From CAZYBC01 sp964645645 (GTDB taxonomy: Bacteria; Patescibacteriota; Microgenomatia; UBA1400; PJMF01), in NCBI GenBank assembly GCA_964645645.1, contig CAZYBC010000007.1, positions 1 to 58,206 on the forward strand: a stretch of 58,206 nucleotides of DNA, written 5' to 3'. A program made the translations under genes and the position numbers. Shown here piece by piece: positions 44,516-52,728 of the stretch (positions within the stretch are counted from its first letter, which is position 1; every line of letters begins with the position of its first letter). Below the pieces are notes generated by a model. That model saw nothing but the letters and a program-made list of their open reading frames with translations. It was not told the DNA's origin and did not search any database.

Positions 44516-45463
44516 ATGAAAATTTTAGTCACAGGCTCGGGCGGGTTCATTGGTTCTCACTTAGTTAAGTTCCTTAAGAAAAAGGGATTTTGGGTAAGGG
44601 GAGTAGATATAAAGAAACCACAATTTAGTGAAACACAGGCCGATGAATTTTTACTTTTAGATTTAAGAGAAAAAAAGAATTGTCTAAAGGCAACCAATGA
44701 GATTGATCATGTTTATAACCTAGCAGCTAATATGGGAGGAATTGGTTTTATTGAAACTCATAAAGCAGAAATTGTTAGAGATAATATTTTAATAAATACT
44801 CATATGCTAGAAGCCAGCAGATTGAATAAAGTTAAAAAGTTTTTTTTCAGTTCTTCTGCTTGTGTTTATCCTGATTATCGTCAAGCTAAGGAGGCTGTGA
44901 TAGCTTTAAAAGAAAGTGATGCTTATCCAGCTAATCCTGAAGATGGTTACGGTTGGGAAAAATTGTTTGTGGAAAGAATGTGTCGCCATTATTTCGAAGA
45001 TTTTGGTTTATCTACTTATATTGCTAGATTTCATAATATTTATGGCCCAGAAGGTACTTATGAAGGAGGAAGAGAAAAATCTCCGGCAGCAATCTGTCGT
45101 AAAATAGCTACAGCTAAAAATGAAATTGAGATCTGGGGAGATGGAGAGCAAACAAGATCTTACTGTTTTGTTGATGATTGCGTTGATGGAATCTATCGTT
45201 TGATGCAAAGTGATTATCATCACCCAGTTAATATTGGTTCTAATCGTTTGGTAACAATTAATCTGTTAGTAAAGATTATCTTAAAAATAGCTGATAAAAA
45301 AATAAAGGTTAAACACGATCTAAGCAAACCTCAGGGAGTAAGAGGAAGGAATAGTGATAATACTTTAATAAAAGAAATTTTAAATTGGGAGCCACAAATT
45401 AGCTTAGAAGATGGATTAAGCAAAACTTATTTTTGGATAAAAGATCAGGTTAATAAAAAATAG
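44516..45463 (+). CDS. GDP-mannose 3,5-epimerase homologue
   Basis: Plant GME converts GDP-D-mannose to GDP-L-galactose (and GDP-L-gulose). The 315-residue SDR protein closely follows the GME pattern: GSGGFIGS at 7-14, NLAANMGGIGFIETHKAEI, FFSSSACVYPDY with the Cys at 116 matching the plant catalytic Cys, LKESDAYPANPEDGYGWEKL with Y145/K149, RFHNIYGPEGTYEGGREKSPAAICRK (catalytic Lys in the REK block), WGDGEQTRSYCFVDDCVDGI and GVRGRNSDNTLIKEILNWEP. Activity on GDP-mannose is therefore likely. It would supply GDP-L-galactose-type donors to the glycan locus. The end overlaps the convergent flippase by 14 bases. Confidence 0.9.
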   Translation: MKILVTGSGGFIGSHLVKFLKKKGFWVRGVDIKKPQFSETQADEFLLLDLREKKNCLKATNEIDHVYNLAANMGGIGFIETHKAEIVRDNILINTHMLEASRLNKVKKFFFSSSACVYPDYRQAKEAVIALKESDAYPANPEDGYGWEKLFVERMCRHYFEDFGLSTYIARFHNIYGPEGTYEGGREKSPAAICRKIATAKNEIEIWGDGEQTRSYCFVDDCVDGIYRLMQSDYHHPVNIGSNRLVTINLLVKIILKIADKKIKVKHDLSKPQGVRGRNSDNTLIKEILNWEPQISLEDGLSKTYFWIKDQVNKK

Positions 45464-46751
45464 ATTTTTGTTTTATATTAATTTTTTTTCTCGTATAAAA
45501 ATATAAAAAAGTTAATTGTACTGATTTGCTAATTATATTGGCCAAGATAAGATTCGTAATATTAATTTCCTTGAAGAGAATAAAGCACAAAAATATTTTT
45601 ATTGTTAGACTATAAATGCTTAGTTTTGCCGTATATTTTTGATATTTATAGAAATCTAGAAAAATTGAGATTGGAGTTAGTAAGCTAATATTTAGAATTT
45701 TGTCTATTAAAAATAACAAAACTAGATTTATTGATTGATAATTTAAATCCATATGAAAGAAATTAAAGAATAGTTTTTTATTTATAGTTATAAATAGAGA
45801 AAAAACTATACTGATTAGAAGTAAAACTAAGCTTTTCTGCCTAATATTTTTGAATCCCAATTGGAAATTTTTATGAAATTTAGCTAAGTGAGTTTGCAAG
45901 ATATTAATAAATGGATTCAAAATTAAATCTATAAGATTAGTTATGGCTAAATAAATTGAATATATCCCAACAGCAATTCCTCCATTAGTAAATTTTAGTA
46001 AGTAAATATCAATGTTTTCATAAAGTAATAAAGTTATAAAGCCGATATTTAGATCAAAAGAATAATTTAGAAATTTTGTTTTCGTGGATTTGTTGATTGC
46101 AATTTGATTAGGCTTTGTGGAGTTAAGAGATCTAATTATCTCTTTAATCCAGATTAGAATGCATAAGATTAAAGACAGATAAATATGGTAATTAGTAATT
46201 TTTTCATTATTGATATTTTTTAAACTAATTAAGAGTAATAATATTATTAGCCTTAATAGAGGAAAAGTTAAAAATTTTCCAATAGCAAACTTTAAAAAAA
46301 GTTTTTTTGCGTTATAAGTTTGCCAAATTATTTCTAGAATACTGAAAAAAGGAATTGATATATAAAAGAAAAAATTTAAATTATCAATTTTTAACATAAA
46401 ATTGTTAATTAAATAAAAACACAAACTAATTATTAGGCCAATAAAAAAAACTTTTTTGATTAGCCAAGAAGATAACTTATCTGCCTTATCAAGTTCATTG
46501 TTTTCCACAAAAATAGAAATAAATCTAACAATTGCTCCAGGAAAACCTAAAAAAGCTAGAGATGATAAAAAAGTAATATTGGTTAATAAAAATTGAGTTT
46601 CTCCTAAGACATCAATTCCCCTTTTGGATAAAAAATATTTTAATAGCAAGTTGATTAGTTTATTTAGGGCAATAAAAATAGTAATGAGAGTACCGTCTTT
46701 TAACCAATATGCATTGTTTCTTATTATTCTTGAGAAATTTCCACTTATCAT
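45450..46751 (-). CDS. Polysaccharide flippase (Wzx/MATE-like superfamily)
   Basis: The 433-residue protein has about twelve hydrophobic segments. The N-terminus is typical of Wzx-like PST flippases (NNAYWLKDGTLITIFIALNKLINLLLKYFLSKRGIDVLGETQFLL), with an early Gly/Phe-rich second helix (FLGFPGAIVRFISIFVENNELDKADKLSSWL). It would flip lipid-linked oligosaccharide to the outer leaflet. The locus also encodes an ABC exporter, so two export routes coexist. It is a lone minus-strand gene between GME and a polymerase. Confidence 0.85.
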   Translation of the reverse strand: MISGNFSRIIRNNAYWLKDGTLITIFIALNKLINLLLKYFLSKRGIDVLGETQFLLTNITFLSSLAFLGFPGAIVRFISIFVENNELDKADKLSSWLIKKVFFIGLIISLCFYLINNFMLKIDNLNFFFYISIPFFSILEIIWQTYNAKKLFLKFAIGKFLTFPLLRLIILLLLISLKNINNEKITNYHIYLSLILCILIWIKEIIRSLNSTKPNQIAINKSTKTKFLNYSFDLNIGFITLLLYENIDIYLLKFTNGGIAVGIYSIYLAITNLIDLILNPFINILQTHLAKFHKNFQLGFKNIRQKSLVLLLISIVFSLFITINKKLFFNFFHMDLNYQSINLVLLFLIDKILNISLLTPISIFLDFYKYQKYTAKLSIYSLTIKIFLCFILFKEINITNLILANIISKSVQLTFLYFYTRKKINIKQKSIFY

Positions 46752-46783
46752 ATCTTTTTTTTTAAGTTAGACTAGCATTTACT

Positions 46784-48907
46784 ATGTATCCAAGGCAGGT
46801 TTTTTTTATTTTTGTTTTTTCTGTTTTTATATTTTTATTATTTTTATTAGGTGATACTTATCTTAGTTATTATCTTATCGGGTTTTATTTAATTTTTATT
46901 AGCTTTTATTTTAAAAGCTTAGATAAAAAATATTCTGTTAATTTTATTTTTTTATTGTTTTTATTAGTGAGTTTTTTTTTAATTAATTTGTTTTCTTCCT
47001 TGAAAGGTTTAAGTTTTCCTTTATCTTTAAACAATTTAGTTTATTTATTGTTCTTTATTATAAATTTTATTTTTATTTATTCATTGCCAAAATTTTTTTT
47101 AAAAAAAGAAATTTTACTGATTTTACTTCTAGAAACTAGTATTGTAATGTGTTTATTTAATATTTTCTTTTTATTTTTTCCGCAGCTGGGGAACTTATTG
47201 CCAGGAAGGAACATGGTCTTTTCTTCTTATGGGCATTCTCACTTAAGCTCATTGTTATTATTAGTTTTACCAGTTAGTTATTGGATTTACTTTCAAAAAA
47301 AAGAAAAAAAATATTTATTTTTAGTAATTTTTTTTATTATTAATTTATTTTTAACTTTCGCTAGAGTTGCGATTTTATTAATGTGTTTGCAACTAGGATT
47401 AATAGTTTATTTTTATAAAGATAAATTATTTTTTTCAAAAAAAATAAAATTAATCTTTTCTTTATTAGGATTAATTTTTATTGTAAGTGTTATTTTCTCT
47501 TTTTTGATTCCAAAAGATAGTTATTTTTGTCAAACTAAATTAAGTTTTGTCGATAAAATTTGTAAACCATTTGTAGCAGATTCCAGAAAATTTTATTGGC
47601 AACAAGCCTGGCAGGGTTTTTTAGACAAATGGATAATTGGAAGTGGACCAGGGACTTTCGGTATTATTTCTACTAAATATAAGCAAATTCCTGATTATTA
47701 TTCTGCACAAGCACACAATATGTTTTTAGAGCAATTTATTACTACCGGGATATTGGGGGGCAGTGTTTATTTATTTTTCTTTGTTTGTTTGTTTGTTTTA
47801 ATTAAACCCAATAAAAATGATCTTAAGAATTTTAGTTTTAGAGCTTGTCTGTTTTTAGCGTTATTAACTAGTACTATCGAAGCTTTTTTTGATTTTAACT
47901 GGGTATTAAACTCAATTTTTTTTATAGTAATTACTTATTGTGCCTTTTTATTAAAGAATTATGAAAATGAATTAAAATTTTTGTTAAAAAATTTTAAAAT
48001 AATAAAGATAAAATTGATTACTATTTATAAATTCTTTTTTTATATCCTATTATCTATTTTATTTCTATATCTATTAGTTGATTTAGCATTAGTATTTAAG
48101 AAAGATGATTTTGCGTTTGAACTCTTTCCCTATTTTAATAATCATCGATTGATCTTTAGCAGAAGTAAAAAACTTACTTTGGAACAACAAAAAAAGCTAG
48201 ATGAAATTTACAAAAATAATTCAATTTATCTATTGGAAAGATTAAATGGAGATATTTCTTATGAAGCTGAAATTCAGTATTTAAAATATTTATACGAGAT
48301 TGACCCATGGCAAATGCTTGATCAAGATCTAGTGACAAAGTATTTTATGAATAATGATCTTAAGTTAGCTCAAGATTCTTTATTAGAAATCGATAAGTTT
48401 CTAAATTTGAAGAAAGAAAAATATGGTTTTTATAAAGAAAGTTTACCATCATCTTATAAAGAAAAATTAGCATTTTATTTTTTGTTTTTTGCTAGAGAAA
48501 ATTATAATCAGAGAAATTATTTATTGGCAGCTAATTTTATCGTAAAAGCTCAATATTATGAAAATTGGTCAATTTCAAAACCATTAGGATGGATGTTTAA
48601 TAGCTCTGACAACCTGTCTAAAAATGAAGAAATTGAAATTGTAAAAATATTGAGTCATATCCCGTTTAAATACTGGGGAGATAATCGTCTTAGCTACGCT
48701 AATTTCTTGGAGAGCACATTGAAAAACTTATCAGGTGAAGATATTAGTTATTTAGCAGCATCATTATCAAAAGATTACCCTGATTATTTTGAAGATAATG
48801 AATTAAAGTTTTTAAGAAGTGTTTATTATAAAGCTATTTCTATAAAGACAAATGTTTCACAGCAAAAAGAATATCAAAAAGAGTTCAACAAATTGAAAGA
48901 ATTTTAA
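46784..48907 (+). CDS. O-antigen ligase/polymerase-like protein with helical C-terminal domain
   Basis: The 707-residue protein has about eleven hydrophobic segments in residues 1-450, with the Wzy_C-like block SRKFYWQQAWQGFLDKWIIGSGPGTFGIISTKYKQIPDYYSAQAHNMFLEQF, followed by a soluble helical domain (about residues 460-707). That domain has TPR-like helices (WQMLDQDLVTKYFMNNDLKLAQDSLLEI). Such long forms are seen in bacterial O-antigen ligase or oligosaccharyltransferase families. Two Wzy/WaaL-type genes in the locus suggest one polymerase and one ligase. The end overlaps the convergent sugar transferase by 23 bases. Confidence 0.85.
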   Translation: MYPRQVFFIFVFSVFIFLLFLLGDTYLSYYLIGFYLIFISFYFKSLDKKYSVNFIFLLFLLVSFFLINLFSSLKGLSFPLSLNNLVYLLFFIINFIFIYSLPKFFLKKEILLILLLETSIVMCLFNIFFLFFPQLGNLLPGRNMVFSSYGHSHLSSLLLLVLPVSYWIYFQKKEKKYLFLVIFFIINLFLTFARVAILLMCLQLGLIVYFYKDKLFFSKKIKLIFSLLGLIFIVSVIFSFLIPKDSYFCQTKLSFVDKICKPFVADSRKFYWQQAWQGFLDKWIIGSGPGTFGIISTKYKQIPDYYSAQAHNMFLEQFITTGILGGSVYLFFFVCLFVLIKPNKNDLKNFSFRACLFLALLTSTIEAFFDFNWVLNSIFFIVITYCAFLLKNYENELKFLLKNFKIIKIKLITIYKFFFYILLSILFLYLLVDLALVFKKDDFAFELFPYFNNHRLIFSRSKKLTLEQQKKLDEIYKNNSIYLLERLNGDISYEAEIQYLKYLYEIDPWQMLDQDLVTKYFMNNDLKLAQDSLLEIDKFLNLKKEKYGFYKESLPSSYKEKLAFYFLFFARENYNQRNYLLAANFIVKAQYYENWSISKPLGWMFNSSDNLSKNEEIEIVKILSHIPFKYWGDNRLSYANFLESTLKNLSGEDISYLAASLSKDYPDYFEDNELKFLRSVYYKAISIKTNVSQQKEYQKEFNKLKEF

Positions 48908-49514
48908 TGATTTGTCTTAATTGGTTTCTTAAAATTTGGATTATTAATTTTAACTCAAATTTTGTTCCTCCTTTTTTTAGCGTCTCCTTTTCCAACTTTT
49001 GCCAAATTTTTAAACTGCGATTGTGTTTATCATCTGCTGCCCAAAGTGAAAAAATACCTGGTTTGACTGCGTAACGGAAATCCCAGCTAGGGTCTAACTT
49101 TTGGTTTTCTGCCATCGGCAATGGCCGAGGCCCAACAAAACTCATTTCATTTTTAAGAATGTTGATTAATTGAGGTAATTCGTCCAAGCCAGTTTTCGAC
49201 AAAAATTTTCCAATACCGACAAAGCGAGGGTCAGCATAAATCTTAAACATCGGGGCTGGGGCTTGATTGAGATGAGCATATTTTTTTTGTAGTAAATGAG
49301 CATTCCGTTGCATGGTCCTAAATTTGATAATAGAAAAAGTTTGTCTGTTTTTCCCCATTCTTTTTTGTAGATAAAAAATTGGTTGACCAATGCTAAGAAG
49401 ATTTATTAAAGTTAGGCTAGCTAAAATAGGCAAGCCAATAATTAATAAGATAATGGCTAAGCTCAAGTCAAAAAATCTTTTTTGCCAGGAAAAATAATAA
49501 GGATGAATAGTCAT
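48885..49514 (-). CDS. Initiating sugar-phosphate transferase (WcaJ/PglC-like, PF02397)
   Basis: The enzyme links a sugar-1-phosphate to undecaprenyl phosphate, the first step of the glycan. The 209-residue product is the catalytic domain only, as in PglC. It has one re-entrant hydrophobic helix (FFDLSLAIILLIIGLPIL, residues 14-31), FYLQKRMGKNRQTFSIIKFRTMQ, LSKTGLDELPQLINILKNEMSFVGPRPLP, and the essential Asp-Glu pair in LDELPQL. It is the most likely entry enzyme for the locus and the last minus-strand gene of it. Confidence 0.95.
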   Translation of the reverse strand: MTIHPYYFSWQKRFFDLSLAIILLIIGLPILASLTLINLLSIGQPIFYLQKRMGKNRQTFSIIKFRTMQRNAHLLQKKYAHLNQAPAPMFKIYADPRFVGIGKFLSKTGLDELPQLINILKNEMSFVGPRPLPMAENQKLDPSWDFRYAVKPGIFSLWAADDKHNRSLKIWQKLEKETLKKGGTKFELKLIIQILRNQLRQIIKILSIC

Positions 49515-49530
49515 TTTGATGGGGTTTATT

Positions 49531-50014
49531 ATATCAGCAGATCTTAGTGCTTTTTAAGTGAGTTCGCTTTGCTTCGCTGCATCAGACTCACTTAAAAAGA
49601 CTAAGATCTGCTGTGGGACTTGTAAAGTCATTGCCTGCATTTTTTGAAGTAGCATGGCAAAGATTTTGGCATTTTTCGCTTCGTTTATATCGTACAAGTT
49701 GGAAAATAAAATAAAAAATAAGATTTGCGAAGATCTCTGCAGCGAAGCAAAGACAAGCAAGCAAAACTTATTTTTTATTTCTTCCCATTCAAGCGGAACG
49801 CTTGTTGTGTTTATAAGCAATAGGAAAAGAATAACTTACTCTTATAAACCATTCCATCGGAACGATGGTGCGTTTAATTAATTAATGGTAAGAAGAACAG
49901 TAAATATACTTTTCTAAACCATTTGAGCGAAGCGATTTAACCGGTAAGAAGTAAATTGCCTTTATAAACCATTCAAGCAGAATGCTTGTTGTGTTTATAA
50001 AGGCACATTTACTT
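49531..50014. repeat. Nested hairpin cluster, 500-base gene-free region
   Basis: No gene is supported here. Hairpin A: 49536-49563 pairs with 49586-49612 (about 27 bp) around a loop holding CTTTGCTTCGCTGCA (49567-49581), whose complement recurs at 49738-49752. Hairpin B: 49709-49722 with 49767-49780. Four small units follow (near 49784, 49845, 49914, 49962) of type TATAAACCATT-stem-loop, with stems CAAGC/GCTTG, CCATC/GATGG and loops GGAAC or AGAAT; stems vary with matching changes on both sides. The last unit is nested in a long stem 49943-50019 that overlaps the pgk stop and may act as its terminator. Confidence 0.75.
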
Positions 50015-51307
50015 TTACCTTTCTAATGCTTTCAGCCCAGGCAATTCTTTGCCAGCCAAAAAGTCTAAGCTAGCTCCACCGGCGGCGCTGACGTAATCGT
50101 AGCGATCGGCTAGGTCAAATTTTTTGATAGCAGCGATAGTATCTCCGCCACCTAAAACAGTCATTGCTCCAGATTTGGCAATGGCCCTGGCAACTTCTAA
50201 AGTGCCGCGGTTAAAAGCGTCTTTTTCAAAGACGCCCATTGGGCCGTTCCAGAAAATTGTTCCAGCTTGTAATAGCACTTCTTGATATAGGCGGATTGTT
50301 TTAGGGCCAATATCTAAGTACATTAAGTCTTTGTCATCTGGGGTATCTTTATAATCTTTATAAAGATCAATTAGCTGAGTGTCTTCTACTTTAGGTACGC
50401 TGGCGTCAGTATTTTCCATTACGGCTGGGGCAGCGGCGATGACATCGCTGGGATAAAGAATTTTTGGTAAGGGAATGTAGCCGTCTTTGAGAATACGTTC
50501 AGTGCGGTTGTCATTAATTAATTTGTCGGCAAATTCTACATAGTTGACGTTTTCTTTATCTAAGTCAGAAGAGACGTCTTGGAGGTACGACTTATGGACT
50601 TCTATCCCATCGGCTTTAAGAAAATTATTGGCCACGCCACCTCCCACTAAGACAATATCAGCTAAATTACTGAGGTTTTTAACGGCTTCTACTTTGTCAG
50701 CAATCTTTGCACCACCTACAACAATGACAAAAGGTCGCTTGGGTTCAATAATTAAAGCGCCCAAATTTTCTACTTCGTCAGCTAAAGAAAAGCCGGCAAA
50801 ACCAGGTAAATGTTTAGGAATACCCACCATGGAAGCATGGGCGCGATGGCTGTTGGAAAAGGCTTCATTGACATAAATTTCAGCCAAGCTGGCTAATTGT
50901 TGGGCAAATTGCTCGTCATTCTTTTTTTCTTCAGCATAAAAACGCAAGTTCTCTAACAATAAAATTTGGCCGGCTGGCAATTGTTCAATGGCAGCTTTGA
51001 CCTTTTCTCCCACACAATCGTCAATAAAGCTGACGGGCAGGTTTAATTTAGCTTGCATGTATTGCGCAACAGGAGCCAAACTAAATTGCTGGTCGTCTTT
51101 AGATTTGGGTCTGCCCAGATGGGAAATTAAAATCACTTTAGCTTTATTTTCCAATAAAAAATTAATAGTTTTTAAGGAATTTTTAATTCGTTTATCATCT
51201 CTAACTTGCCATTGACCATCAACTTCAGTTAAAGGGACATTGTAGTCAACTCTGACAATTATTTTTTTATTGCTAATGGCTTCTTTATTAGGGGTGCTAA
51301 TATTCAT
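50015..51307 (-). CDS. pgk: Phosphoglycerate kinase
   Basis: The glycolytic enzyme transfers phosphate from 1,3-bisphosphoglycerate to ADP. The 430-residue product has the N-terminal RVDYNVPL (residues 19-26), ISHLGRPKS, LLENLRF, HRAHASMVG and the C-terminal nucleotide domain with VIVVGGAKIADKVEAVKNL, FWNGPMGVFE and GGGDTIAAIKK. It is about 30 residues longer than usual because of an insertion around residues 245-330 (DLYKDYKDTPDDKDL region). A good Shine-Dalgarno (CAGGAG) precedes the start, and TAGACTTACT lies 41 bases upstream on the same strand. It is divergent from rpsA. Confidence 0.97.
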   Translation of the reverse strand: MNISTPNKEAISNKKIIVRVDYNVPLTEVDGQWQVRDDKRIKNSLKTINFLLENKAKVILISHLGRPKSKDDQQFSLAPVAQYMQAKLNLPVSFIDDCVGEKVKAAIEQLPAGQILLLENLRFYAEEKKNDEQFAQQLASLAEIYVNEAFSNSHRAHASMVGIPKHLPGFAGFSLADEVENLGALIIEPKRPFVIVVGGAKIADKVEAVKNLSNLADIVLVGGGVANNFLKADGIEVHKSYLQDVSSDLDKENVNYVEFADKLINDNRTERILKDGYIPLPKILYPSDVIAAAPAVMENTDASVPKVEDTQLIDLYKDYKDTPDDKDLMYLDIGPKTIRLYQEVLLQAGTIFWNGPMGVFEKDAFNRGTLEVARAIAKSGAMTVLGGGDTIAAIKKFDLADRYDYVSAAGGASLDFLAGKELPGLKALER

Positions 51308-51348
51308 ATTGTTTATTCTCCTGGAAATTTTTAATACAAAGAATCAAG

Positions 51349-51358
51349 AGTAAGTCTA
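51349..51358 (-). promoter_or_regulatory. TAGACTTACT motif upstream of pgk
   Basis: The decamer reads in the pgk direction, 41 bases before its ATG. It matches the left arm of the palindromes before fic, pth and the VirD4-like gene. No right arm is evident here. TTAGAC-17-TATTAA could also serve as a weak promoter. Confidence 0.35.
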
Positions 51359-51405
51359 AGCCCAGGTTTCGTTCTCAAGTTGCTCCTTAAAAAATATCTT
51401 CTTTA

Positions 51406-51437
51406 TGATATACTTTGGCCTATCTCAATGAAAGGGG
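51406..51437 (+). promoter_or_regulatory. Extended -10 promoter and Shine-Dalgarno of rpsA
   Basis: TGATATACT at 51406-51414 is an extended -10 element. Transcription should start near 51421. A strong AAAGGGG at about 51430-51436 sits 11 bases before the ATG at 51448 and decides that start. Confidence 0.55.
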
Positions 51438-51447
51438 AAATTTTAAT

Positions 51448-52692
51448 ATGGCAGATAAAGCTGCAAAGAAATCTACTAAACAAGCTGTTGAAGCTAAAAA
51501 AGTTACTCAAAAAACTGAAGAAGCTGAAGTTAAGGCAGAGGTAAAAGAAGTTGAAAAAGTTCAAGAAACTAAAAAAGAAGAAAAGGTTGTTGCTCCTGTA
51601 AAAGCTACCACCATGGCTGATTTATTAGCCAAAAGCAATACAAAATTGATTGTTCCCAGAAAAGGTGACAGTGTCACTGGTTTAATTACCTACAAAGACA
51701 ATAAAATGCTCCGCATTGATATTGGCGCTAAAACTGAAGGTGTAGTTACTGATAAAGAATATGACTTTGCCGTTGATTATATTGAAGATTTAAAAGTTGG
51801 TGATCAAACTGAAGCTGTAATCGTTTCTACTGATAATGACAGCGGTTTAATCATGATGTCACTTAAAGGTAGTGCTAATGAAGCTAAATGGGATTTCTTT
51901 AAAGACGCTTTAGATAAAGAAGAAGTTTTAGAAGCTAAAGGTATTGAGCTTAACAAAGGTGGCTTAATTGTGTTGGTAAATGGTGTACGTGGTTTTGTCC
52001 CAGCTAGCCAATTCGGTCGTGCTTTTGTAGGGGCTCTTAAAGACTTAAAAGGTAAAACTTTCCAAGTAAGAGCTATTGAAGTTGATCAAGAAAAAAATCG
52101 TTTAATTTTCTCTGAAAGACACGTTAGTGAAGCTAAACAATTAGATCTTAAAGATGCTGCTTTACAAGTTGTCAAAGATGGTGACACTTATGAAGGTGTT
52201 GTCTCTGGCGTAATGCCATTTGGCTTATTTGTGACTGTGGAAGTTTCAGTTGAAGCTAAAGATGCCAAACAAGTTGGTTACGTAGAAGGTTTAATTCATA
52301 TTAGCGAAATTAGTTGGGAAAAAGTTAATCATCCTAAAGATTACCACAAAGTTGGTGATCGCTTAAAAGTTAAAGTTTTAGGTATTGATGATAAAACTGG
52401 CAAACTCAATTTATCTATCAAACAACTTAATGAAGATCCTTGGTTGGCGATTGCTGATAAATATCCAGAAGGGACTACCTTTACTGGTAAAGTTTCCAGA
52501 ATTGAATCTTTTGGTGTTTTCGTCAATGTTGAACCAGGTGTAGACGGTTTAATTCACTCTACTAAATTAGATCCTAATCAACAATTAAAAGTTGGTGATG
52601 AAGTGACTGTTAATGTAGAGAGTTTAGACATCGAAAGCCGTCGTATGAGTTTAAGTGTTGTCTTGACAGAAGTACCAATGGGATATAAATAA
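51448..52692 (+). CDS. rpsA: 30S ribosomal protein S1
   Basis: S1 helps load mRNA on the 30S subunit. The 414-residue product begins with an Ala/Lys/Glu-rich flexible extension (about residues 1-55), then four S1 OB repeats: GDSVTGLITYKDNKMLRIDIGAKTEG, ELNKGGLIVLVNGVRGFVPASQFG, GDTYEGVVSGVMPFGLFVTVEV...GLIHISEISW and GTTFTGKVSRIESFGVFVNVEPGVDGLIHSTKL. The frame is open upstream to a TTG at 51415, but the Shine-Dalgarno places the start at 51448. It is followed by a hairpin and then prs. Confidence 0.95.
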   Translation: MADKAAKKSTKQAVEAKKVTQKTEEAEVKAEVKEVEKVQETKKEEKVVAPVKATTMADLLAKSNTKLIVPRKGDSVTGLITYKDNKMLRIDIGAKTEGVVTDKEYDFAVDYIEDLKVGDQTEAVIVSTDNDSGLIMMSLKGSANEAKWDFFKDALDKEEVLEAKGIELNKGGLIVLVNGVRGFVPASQFGRAFVGALKDLKGKTFQVRAIEVDQEKNRLIFSERHVSEAKQLDLKDAALQVVKDGDTYEGVVSGVMPFGLFVTVEVSVEAKDAKQVGYVEGLIHISEISWEKVNHPKDYHKVGDRLKVKVLGIDDKTGKLNLSIKQLNEDPWLAIADKYPEGTTFTGKVSRIESFGVFVNVEPGVDGLIHSTKLDPNQQLKVGDEVTVNVESLDIESRRMSLSVVLTEVPMGYK

Positions 52693-52726
52693 ATAGACGT
52701 AATAATTTAATTATTAAGGTCTATTT
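52691..52726 (+). promoter_or_regulatory. Near-perfect stem-loop between rpsA and prs
   Basis: AAATAGAC (52691-52698) pairs with GTCTATTT (52719-52726), and inside it TAATAATT (52700-52707) pairs with AATTATTA (52709-52716). The stem begins within the rpsA stop codon and ends two bases before the prs ATG, so it replaces any Shine-Dalgarno. It could be a terminator, an operator or a translational switch. Confidence 0.5.
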
Positions 52727-52728
52727 AT

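Noticed and set aside
49654..49881. Short open frames in the hairpin region 49554-49881
   Set aside because: They are made of the palindromic repeats, have no Shine-Dalgarno or leaderless promoter and occur on both strands at once.
50544..50876. Plus-strand open frame antisense to pgk
   Set aside because: It lies wholly inside the well-conserved pgk gene, has no start signal and its product has no sensible composition.
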